Of a DNA stretch of 10,935 bases, positions 5,809 to 10,935 are shown piece after piece. The stretch is from Tardiphaga sp. (GTDB lineage Bacteria; Pseudomonadota; Alphaproteobacteria; Rhizobiales; Xanthobacteraceae). The stretch is from positions 1 to 10,935 of the forward strand of contig JACMOT010000518.1 in assembly GCA_014377915.1 (NCBI GenBank). The letters run 5' to 3'. The position numbers and the translations under genes are program-made. The stretch's first letter is position 1, and each line of letters opens with the position of its first letter. A model generated the notes under the pieces. That model made no database searches and was not told the origin of the DNA. It worked only from the letters and a program-made list of their open reading frames with translations.

Positions 5809-7395
5809 ATGTCCATCACCACAGCCACGCCTGGCGCGATCGCAACCAGCGCCGCGCCTTCCGACAGGATCGCGCCGAAACGCCTGTTCGCGTTCCTGAT
5901 CATGGTGTTCGGCATGTTCATGTCGATCCTGGACATCCAGATCGTCTCGGCCTCGCTTTCCGAGATCCAGGCTGGTCTGTCGGCTTCTTCCAGCGAAGTG
6001 TCCTGGGTACAGACCGCCTATCTGATCGCCGAAGTCATTGCGATCCCGCTGTCGGGCTTCCTGTCGCGGGCGCTCGGCACCCGCATGCTGTTCGCGATTT
6101 CGGCGGCCGGTTTCACCGTCGCCAGCCTGATGTGCGGTTTCACCTCGTCGATCGAGCAGATGATCCTGTGGCGCGCGATCCAGGGCTTTCTCGGCGCCGG
6201 TATGATCCCGACCGTGTTCGCCTCGGCCTATACGGTGTTTCCGCGCTCGAAATTTCACATCGTCGCGCCGATCATCGGGCTTGTCGCCACCATGGCGCCG
6301 ACGGTGGGCCCGACGGTCGGTGGCTTCATTACCGACGCGCTGTCGTGGCACTGGCTGTTCTTCATCAACGTGGTGCCCGGTATCGGCATCACCATCGGCG
6401 TGCTGGCGCTGGTCGATTTCGACAAGCCGAATCTGGCGCTGCTCGATCATTTCGACTGGTGGGGCCTCGGTTTCATGGGCGCGTTCCTCGGCACGCTCGA
6501 ATATGTGCTGGAAGAGGGGCCGCGCAACGACTGGTTCGGCGACACCTCGATCGCGATCTGCGCGGTGATCTGCGTGGTCACCTGCGTGGCGTTCTTCTGG
6601 CGGGTGCTGACCGCGCATGAGCCGATCGTCGATATCCGCGCCTTCACCGACCGCAATTTCGCACTGGGTTCGATGTTTTCCTTCTGCATCGGCATCGGGC
6701 TGTATGGTCTGACCTATCTTTATCCCCGCTATCTGGCGGAAGTTCGCGGCTACAGCGCGCTGCAGATTGGCCAGACCATGTTCGTGTCCGGCATCGCGAT
6801 GTTCATGATGGCGCCGGTCGTCGGACGTCTGATGACCAAGGTCGATCTGCGCTATTTGATCGCCCTTGGCCTGGTGCTGTTTGCCGCCGGCACCTGGCAA
6901 ATGACCTGGATCACCAAGGATTACGATTTTTACGAATTGTTGATCCCGCAGATCCTGCGCGGCATGGGCATGATGCTGGCGATGGTGCCGGTCAACAACA
7001 TCGCGCTCGGCACTCTGGCGCCGGAGCGCATCAAGAATGCGTCCGGCCTGTTCAACCTGACCCGCAACCTTGGCGGCGCGCTAGGCCTGGCACTGATCAA
7101 CACCGCGTTGGACGACCGCACCGACTTCCATATCTCGCGGCTGCACGACAAGGTCACCTGGGGCAACGCCCAGGCGGTCGATACGCTGAACAACTTCACC
7201 CAGAAATTCCAGGGCATGGGCGATGCCTCGATGATGGCGCTGAAGCAGCTCAATCAGATCGTTCACCGCCAGGCCACCGTGATGGGCTTTGGCGATTCGT
7301 TCTTTCTGCTGTCCTTCTTTTATCTTGCTCTGAGTACGTTGGTGCTTCTGCTCAACAAGCCGAAAAACCCGGCCGCGGGCGGTGGCGGGCACTAA
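5809..7395 (+). CDS. DHA2-family MFS multidrug exporter (EmrB/QacA type, 14 membrane segments)
   Basis: This inner-membrane proton-driven exporter has 528 residues, the usual length for the 14-helix DHA2 group. Motifs in order are LDIQIVSASL (41-50), which stands where LDxTIVNVALP is usual; WVQTAYLIAEVIAIPLSG (66-83) with SRALGTR (86-92), motif A; RAIQGFLGAGMIP (122-134), motif B; and GPTVGGFITDALSWHWLFFI (167-186), motif C, the antiporter signature. A long loop of about 60 residues (435-495) precedes the last membrane segment, as in EmrB. The C-terminus is a short Gly-rich tail. It follows the adaptor gene by 14 bases, has only a weak ribosome-binding site and is probably translationally coupled. 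With the adaptor and an outer-membrane channel encoded elsewhere, it should expel hydrophobic toxic compounds under control of the adjacent TetR-like repressor. Confidence 0.94.
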   Translation: MSITTATPGAIATSAAPSDRIAPKRLFAFLIMVFGMFMSILDIQIVSASLSEIQAGLSASSSEVSWVQTAYLIAEVIAIPLSGFLSRALGTRMLFAISAAGFTVASLMCGFTSSIEQMILWRAIQGFLGAGMIPTVFASAYTVFPRSKFHIVAPIIGLVATMAPTVGPTVGGFITDALSWHWLFFINVVPGIGITIGVLALVDFDKPNLALLDHFDWWGLGFMGAFLGTLEYVLEEGPRNDWFGDTSIAICAVICVVTCVAFFWRVLTAHEPIVDIRAFTDRNFALGSMFSFCIGIGLYGLTYLYPRYLAEVRGYSALQIGQTMFVSGIAMFMMAPVVGRLMTKVDLRYLIALGLVLFAAGTWQMTWITKDYDFYELLIPQILRGMGMMLAMVPVNNIALGTLAPERIKNASGLFNLTRNLGGALGLALINTALDDRTDFHISRLHDKVTWGNAQAVDTLNNFTQKFQGMGDASMMALKQLNQIVHRQATVMGFGDSFFLLSFFYLALSTLVLLLNKPKNPAAGGGGH

Positions 7396-7426
7396 ATTCG
7401 GCAAGGCGACGTGATTGCTGAAATGG

Positions 7427-7459
7427 CGAGGGGCCCGGCGTTGTGCGCCGGACCCCTCG
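7427..7459. terminator. Bidirectional stem-loop terminator between the MFS gene and rnpB
   Basis: A 14-bp stem (7427-7440 with 7446-7459, one mispair that becomes G-U in one of the two transcripts) encloses a 5-base loop. It starts 31 bp after the MFS stop codon and ends about 12 bp from the 3' end of rnpB, which arrives from the opposite strand. T-runs are short on both sides (TTAT on plus; the CCATTTC stretch on minus), so termination efficiency is uncertain, but the stem is very GC-rich. Confidence 0.75.
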
Positions 7460-7470
7460 TTATCAAAATA

Positions 7471-7921
7471 AGCATCAGCCGGCCTGTAAGCCGGGTTTTG
7501 TAGGGTACCATCCGGTTGCCCGAATGATACGTGACGGCCATTCCTCTGGGACCGCATTTGCATGCGGCCTCAAGCAACCTACCCGGACAGCGAGCAAGAC
7601 ATTGCCCTGCAGTGTTATCGCTCGAGGCTTTCGCCTGTGGTGAGCGAACTGACTGCGTTGCCGTCCCTATTCGGTTTTGCTCCCGGTGTGGTTTGCCATG
7701 CCGTTTCCATTGCTGGAAACGCGGTGCGCTCTTACCGCACCTTTTCACCCTTACTCGCCTCGCCCTTGCGGGTTACGGAAAGCGGTTCGTTCTCTGTGGC
7801 ACTTTCCCTGGGGTCGCCCCCGCCGGACGTTATCCGGCACCGTATGTCGATGGAGCCCGGACTTTCCTCTCCCGCAGCCTTTCGACCGTAGCGGGAGCGG
7901 CCGTCCAGCCGACTGACGGCG
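7471..7921 (-). ncRNA. rnpB: RNase P RNA (M1 RNA), bacterial type A
   Basis: This is the catalytic RNA that removes 5' leaders from tRNA precursors. On the minus strand the order of conserved blocks is unmistakable: GAGGAAAGTCCGGGCTCC near the 5' end, then ACAGAGAACGAACCGC, GGGTGAAAAGGTGCGGTAAG with AGCGCACCG, and GGCTTACAGGCCGGC at the 3' end. The ends pair into a perfect 12-bp P1 helix (7907-7918 with 7473-7484, including G-U pairs), which fixes the boundaries to within a few bases. The length of about 450 bases is normal for alphaproteobacteria. Short reading frames overlying this stretch are spurious. The amidase gene ends about 43 bp upstream on the same strand. Exact ends are estimated. 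Confidence 0.96.
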
Positions 7922-7923
7922 TA

Positions 7924-7952
7924 GCCATGGGGTTTGCCGGCGCTGGCGTCAA
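7924..7952 (-). promoter_or_regulatory. Possible promoter of rnpB
   Basis: A good -35 element, TTGACG (7947-7952), lies on the minus strand between the amidase stop codon and the rnpB 5' end. At 17-bp spacing the -10 position (7924-7929) reads CATGGC, a poor match. Initiation there would fall at about 7917-7918, exactly where the P1 helix begins. This is a positional argument only. Confidence 0.35.
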
Positions 7953-7963
7953 GCCGGACGTTG

Positions 7964-8740
7964 TCAGCGCGTAGCAACGTTTTCCGACGGCAGGCTCACC
8001 AGCAGCGCGCGCAGCGTGGTCAGCGTGGAGTGGTCGGTGACGCCATCGACACGCTCGGGTCGGAAGTGTCGCTGGAACGCGGTGACGACTTCCATCGTGG
8101 TGGCATCGTACAGGCCATTCGGGGAAACGCCGTAGCCATAGCGTGCCAGCGCATGCTGCAAAGCCATCACATGCTCGCCCTCGGCGCCGAGCTTGATGCT
8201 GTCGCCGCGCACGACCGGCGCCGGTCGTACCCAATGGCCAACCCCGGAATGGGCGAGCGAATGCCATGGAAATTTCTCGCCGGGGTCTTTCTTGCGGGCC
8301 GGGGCGACATCGGAATGGCCGAGCACGCGATGCATCGGCATGTCATGGCGCAGCAGGATGCCGCGGCACAGCGCCGTGACCGCGGCAATCTGCCGGCCGG
8401 GGAAATCCGGATAGCCCCAATCATGGCCGCGGTTGATGATCTCGATGCCGATCGAGCAGGAGTTGATATCGGTCGCGCCGGCCCAATAGGCGATACCGGC
8501 GTGCCAGGCCCGTTTCGCTTCCGGCACGGTCTGCACGATACGGCCGTCTTCCAGCACGATGTAATGCGCCGAGACGTCGGTGCCGGCGCTGCATAGACGG
8601 GTGATCGCGCCCTCCGCGTCGGGCATGCCGGTGTAATGCAGCACGATCATGTCGGCGACCTGGCCGTTATTGCGCTCGCCGAAATTCGGCGATGGAATGA
8701 CGTCGGAAGCAACCGATGAATCAGGAGAGAAGGTGGTCAC
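7964..8740 (-). CDS. N-acetylmuramoyl-L-alanine amidase (Amidase_2) with C-terminal peptidoglycan-binding domain
   Basis: This zinc hydrolase should cleave the bond between N-acetylmuramic acid and L-alanine in peptidoglycan or its fragments, like AmiD/AmpD. I prefer the GTG at 8740, preceded by AAAAGG, giving 258 residues starting (M)TTFSPDSSVASDV. The frame stays open to a TTG at 8908, but that extension is low-complexity and not signal-like. Catalytic features in the 258-residue numbering are MIVLHYTGM with zinc ligand His35, AWHAG (79-83), IGIEIIN with Glu100, LGHSDVAPARKKDPG with His142 and Asp152. A PG_binding_1 domain (about 179-247) holds LGAEGEHVMALQHALARYGY and FQRHF. I see no signal peptide or lipobox, so the compartment is uncertain: cytoplasmic recycling or export by another route. 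It lies upstream of rnpB and faces away from the division cluster. Confidence 0.9.
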   Translation of the reverse strand: MTTFSPDSSVASDVIPSPNFGERNNGQVADMIVLHYTGMPDAEGAITRLCSAGTDVSAHYIVLEDGRIVQTVPEAKRAWHAGIAYWAGATDINSCSIGIEIINRGHDWGYPDFPGRQIAAVTALCRGILLRHDMPMHRVLGHSDVAPARKKDPGEKFPWHSLAHSGVGHWVRPAPVVRGDSIKLGAEGEHVMALQHALARYGYGVSPNGLYDATTMEVVTAFQRHFRPERVDGVTDHSTLTTLRALLVSLPSENVATR

Positions 8741-8987
8741 GTCCGGCGCGCCTTTTGGCAAAGGGAGGGCGCGTGGACGCCTCGAATCGGATGCGGACGT
8801 GAACGAACCTGAGGGCATCGGACGACTCAAACCTGGCAGGAGAACGGCAGCGGCGCTTGCGCGAACACCCCTCGACGGCACTATTTCGGTCGCCACCCGT
8901 TCGTGCAACGGCGGTGTGACATCTATTCAGTGTTTTGTGACCGAGGCCCGGTTCAATCGGCTCCGGTTCCCGGCTCGCCGTGATCCG

Positions 8988-9016
8988 ATTGGATAAATCC
9001 CGGCGCGATCTGTCAA
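8988..9016 (-). promoter_or_regulatory. Predicted sigma-70 promoter upstream of the amidase
   Basis: On the minus strand a perfect TTGACA (9011-9016) is followed after 17 bp by TCCAAT (8988-8993), a four-of-six -10 match. Transcription would start near 8981. It would give a leader of about 240 bases to the preferred GTG at 8740, or about 73 bases to the alternative TTG at 8908. Confidence 0.5.
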
Positions 9017-9232
9017 CGCTTTCTTAAGGCTAGGTGACGTTACTGAAGGGTGACAAGCCGTCCGATGGGCGGTCGAGTTCCCATTTGACGTCCAAGACCT
9101 CCTGGCAACGCTTCTGGATAGATGCGGAGAGCAGGGGGTGTCCGCCATAGCGGCGGGGTGCGTCGAACGGGATTGGTAATCGTGCGGTGCGACTGCTTTT
9201 CACGTCGAAAAGTCGGATGCAGTGCTGACAGT

Positions 9233-9247
9233 TGGGGCGACATGGGC
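9233..9247 (+). promoter_or_regulatory. MraZ-box-like direct repeats upstream of rsmH
   Basis: TGGGG (9233-9237) and TGGGC (9243-9247) are spaced by five bases, as in the TGGGN-N5-TGGGN operators bound by MraZ in front of division clusters. A third copy at the same phase (9253-9257, TATGT) is degenerate. Two five-base matches can arise by chance, but the location just upstream of the dcw genes is the expected one. Confidence 0.4.
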
Positions 9248-9327
9248 CAGCGTATGTCCAGTTTGACGTTGCGCCTTGATGCGAGCGACCGGCTTGTTGC
9301 GGTCGAGACCCGTTTAGGAGCGGGCGC

Positions 9328-10323
9328 ATGATCACGTCGGACCCGCGCCATATTCCAGTTCTGGGCCGCGAGGCAGTCGAGGCGCTGCAGCCCTCCGACG
9401 GCGGTATCTATGTCGATGCCACTTTCGGCGCCGGCGGTTATTCGCGCGCCATCCTCTCCACGCCCGGCACCCGGATCATCGGCATCGATCGTGATCGTAC
9501 CGCCATCGCCGGCGGTTTTGCGCTGGTCGACAGCTCGCAAGGCCGGCTGACGCTGGTGGAGGATCGCTTCTCGCATCTCGCGGAAGTCTGCGCCGCGCAG
9601 GGCGAAGCCCTCGTCGACGGCGTTGTGATGGATGTCGGCGTATCCTCGATGCAGATCGATCAGGCAGAGCGCGGCTTCTCGTTCCGCTTCGACGGCCCGC
9701 TCGACATGCGGATGAGCCAGGATGGTCCGACGGCGGCCGATGTTGTGGCCATAGCGTCCGGGGCCAATCTTGCCAACATCATCTATATCTTCGGTGAGGA
9801 GCGTTATTCCCGCGTCGTCGCCAAGGCCATTGTCGCCGCGCGAAAAGAGGCGCCGATCCTTACCACCCAGCAACTGGTTGCGATCGTCTCCAAGGTGGTG
9901 TGGGCCAAGCCTGGCGAAATCCATCCGGCGACGCGCACGTTCCAGGCGCTGCGAATTTTCGTCAATGAGGAACTCGACGAGTTGCATCTGGCTTTGGCCG
10001 CGGCGGAGCGCGTGCTGAAGCCCGGTGGGCGCCTCGCGGTGGTCTCGTTTCACTCGCTGGAAGACCGCATCGTCAAGAATTTCATGGTCGAGCGCAGCAA
10101 GACCGGCGGCGGCTCGCGGCATCATCCGGAAATCTCGCAGTCCGCGCCGCGCTTCAGCCTGATCAACAAGCGCCCGATCATCGCCGGCGGCGACGAGATC
10201 AGCGCCAATCCGCGCGCGCGTTCGGCCAAGCTCCGCGTCGCCGAGCGCACCGATGCGCCGGCGCAGGATGCGGGTCCGTTGCCGGGCTGGCCATCTCTCG
10301 TCGATGTGATGAAGGGGGGCTGA
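9328..10323 (+). CDS. rsmH: 16S rRNA (cytosine(1402)-N(4))-methyltransferase RsmH (MraW)
   Basis: This S-adenosylmethionine-dependent enzyme methylates N4 of C1402 in the decoding centre of 16S rRNA. The 331-residue length is usual. Signatures are [13 protein letters not shown] (8-20), [16 protein letters not shown] (28-43) with the SAM-binding glycine loop and the acidic residue of IGIDRD (51-56), [20 protein letters not shown] (97-116) with [14 protein letters not shown] (116-129), [17 protein letters not shown] (203-219), and [18 protein letters not shown] (233-250). AGGAG sits seven bases before the ATG at 9328. It is the first gene of the division and cell wall cluster seen here and is followed by ftsL after 2 bases, as in many bacteria. 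mraZ, often the preceding gene, is not present. Confidence 0.98.
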   Translation: MITSDPRHIPVLGREAVEALQPSDGGIYVDATFGAGGYSRAILSTPGTRIIGIDRDRTAIAGGFALVDSSQGRLTLVEDRFSHLAEVCAAQGEALVDGVVMDVGVSSMQIDQAERGFSFRFDGPLDMRMSQDGPTAADVVAIASGANLANIIYIFGEERYSRVVAKAIVAARKEAPILTTQQLVAIVSKVVWAKPGEIHPATRTFQALRIFVNEELDELHLALAAAERVLKPGGRLAVVSFHSLEDRIVKNFMVERSKTGGGSRHHPEISQSAPRFSLINKRPIIAGGDEISANPRARSAKLRVAERTDAPAQDAGPLPGWPSLVDVMKGG

Positions 10324-10325
10324 GC

Positions 10326-10706
10326 ATGCGCATCATCCATCTCCTTGTCATCGCCGTGCTCGTCTTCGCCGCGGCCTATGTCTACCGCATCAAGATGGAG
10401 TCGACCGTGCGCACCGAACGCGTGCTGCGGCTGCATGCGGATATCCGCGAGCAGCGCGACGCCATTGCTTCGTTGCGCGCGGAATGGGCCAAGCTCGATG
10501 CGCCGATGCGGCTGCAGGGCCTTGCCGAACGGCATCTGGCACTGAAGCCGATCACGGCGCAGCAATATGATTCGTTGAAGAACTTGCCGGACCGGCCGCC
10601 AAGCTTTGCCAAGCCCGGCGCTCGCGATCCGATCGGCGCGATGATCGATACCATCGATCCGGACATCGTCACCGGCTCGCTGCCGTCACCGGAGGATCCG
10701 CAGTGA
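10326..10706 (+). CDS. ftsL: Cell division protein FtsL
   Basis: This is a small bitopic inner-membrane protein of the divisome that, with FtsB and FtsQ, activates septal peptidoglycan synthesis by FtsW/FtsI. The 126-residue product has a membrane segment at about residues 3-20 (IIHLLVIAVLVFAAAYVY), then a periplasmic helical, leucine-zipper-like stretch (about 25-68, with RVLRLHADIREQRDAIASL). RLQGLAERHLALKPI (62-76) resembles the conserved end of the FtsL domain, followed by a Pro-rich tail. FtsL is poorly conserved, so the call rests on topology, size and position between rsmH and ftsI. The start has a GGGGGGC purine run upstream, 2 bases after the rsmH stop, and the stop overlaps the ftsI start by 4 bases, indicating translational coupling. 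Confidence 0.9.
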   Translation: MRIIHLLVIAVLVFAAAYVYRIKMESTVRTERVLRLHADIREQRDAIASLRAEWAKLDAPMRLQGLAERHLALKPITAQQYDSLKNLPDRPPSFAKPGARDPIGAMIDTIDPDIVTGSLPSPEDPQ

Positions 10707-10935
10707 GCGATCAGGTGCCCACCACCCGCCGCCCCGTGGCCAAACCCGCCGAACCATGGCGGCAGCGGCTGATCCGCAGCCTGTTGTACGGGCGCAATGT
10801 CGACCGCGCTGCGAAAGCGCGAGCCCGCGTCGGCCTGGCGATGGTCGCGTTTGGCGGCATCTATGGCATTATCGCTATCCGGCTCATCATGTTCGCCGTC
10901 GCCGGTGATCCCCACGGCGAACGCCGGGCCACCAA
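10703..10935 (+). CDS. ftsI: Peptidoglycan transpeptidase FtsI (penicillin-binding protein 3), N-terminal part, cut by the window edge
   Basis: This should be the septal transpeptidase that cross-links peptidoglycan during division. I read it from a GTG at 10703, which shares four bases (GTGA) with the ftsL stop and is preceded by GGAGG. It remains open through 77 codons to the edge. The visible part has a basic cytoplasmic tail (RRPVAKPAEPWRQRLIRSLL, then YGRNVDRAAKARARVG), followed by a membrane anchor (about residues 44-66, LAMVAFGGIYGIIAIRLIMF). That is the expected start of a class B penicillin-binding protein. The catalytic domain lies outside the window, so identification rests on topology and gene order. 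Confidence 0.85.
   Translation, partial: MSDQVPTTRRPVAKPAEPWRQRLIRSLLYGRNVDRAAKARARVGLAMVAFGGIYGIIAIRLIMFAVAGDPHGERRAT

Larger units (their letters stand above)
8741..9327. other. Gene-free intergenic region between the amidase and rsmH
   Basis: I see no convincing gene here. Reading frames of 69 to 115 codons on both strands are low-complexity, lack good ribosome-binding sites and resemble no family I know. In particular nothing looks like MraZ, which often stands before rsmH. The region holds a likely minus-strand promoter for the amidase (8988-9016), a 7-bp inverted pair CAATCGG/CCGATTG (8954-8960, 8985-8991), a small hairpin CTTTTC/GAAAAG (9196-9212) and two MraZ-box-like repeats (9233-9247). 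Confidence 0.6.

Noticed and set aside
5749..6900. 383-codon minus-strand frame
   Set aside because: It is antisense to the MFS gene, highly charged and repetitive in composition, as expected opposite a membrane protein in GC-rich DNA.
7531..7974. Overlapping protein frames on both strands in 7440-7980
   Set aside because: The stretch is the RNase P RNA gene; conserved RNA blocks and the P1 pairing explain it.
8741..8908. N-terminal extension of the amidase to a TTG at 8908
   Set aside because: The start codon is rare, there is no ribosome-binding site, and the residues are low-complexity and not signal-like; kept only as an alternative.
9040..10125. 361-codon minus-strand frame overlapping rsmH
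   Set aside because: It is a shadow of rsmH, which has all of its conserved motifs; the minus frame has no recognisable domain.

Overview
The window reads as chromosomal DNA of a GC-rich alphaproteobacterium, most likely of the Bradyrhizobium/Rhodopseudomonas group (Nitrobacteraceae). This is inferred from the GC-rich codon use, the style of the proteins (extensin-like lipoprotein, EmrAB-type pump, NMT1-like binding protein), a long intergenic inverted repeat beginning CGTCATTGCGAGG that resembles dispersed repeats of that group, and the amidase / rsmH / ftsL / ftsI arrangement. I cannot fix the species without a search.

Left part (1-2353, all on the minus strand). A periplasmic substrate-binding protein of the NMT1/SsuA type (1091-2101) is followed, across a repeat-bearing spacer, by a LivH-type permease (1-908, running off the left edge). 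They look like parts of one ABC importer that pairs two families not usually drawn together. Upstream lies a 27-residue membrane peptide gene (2270-2353) with its own hairpin terminator (2211-2242).

Centre (2529-7395). A lipoprotein with an extensin-like C-terminal domain (2529-3710, plus) converges on a TetR-family repressor gene (3722-4363, minus). The repressor is divergent from a two-gene EmrA/EmrB-type drug efflux operon (4541-5794 and 5809-7395, plus). A perfect 21-bp palindrome (4451-4471) between the repressor and the pump covers the -35 box and spacer of a near-consensus promoter for the repressor. This gives a clear model of autoregulation and ligand-induced derepression of the pump.

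Right part (7427-10935). A strong stem-loop (7427-7459) separates the pump from the 3' end of the RNase P RNA gene rnpB (about 7471-7921, minus) and can serve both converging transcripts. Immediately upstream of rnpB, on the same strand, is an N-acetylmuramoyl-L-alanine amidase with a peptidoglycan-binding domain (7964-8740). After a gene-free stretch of roughly 590 bases, the division and cell wall (dcw) cluster starts on the plus strand: rsmH (9328-10323), ftsL (10326-10706) and the 5' end of ftsI (10703 to the right edge), packed with 2-base spacing and a 4-base overlap. No mraZ precedes rsmH, although a pair of MraZ-box-like TGGGN repeats does.

I found no mobile element, CRISPR array, tRNA, prophage or defence system. 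Most of the window is well-understood housekeeping and transport content. The least explained items are the mixed-family ABC importer, the 27-residue peptide, the intergenic repeat, the second inverted repeat in the tetR leader, and the MraZ-box-like repeats without mraZ.
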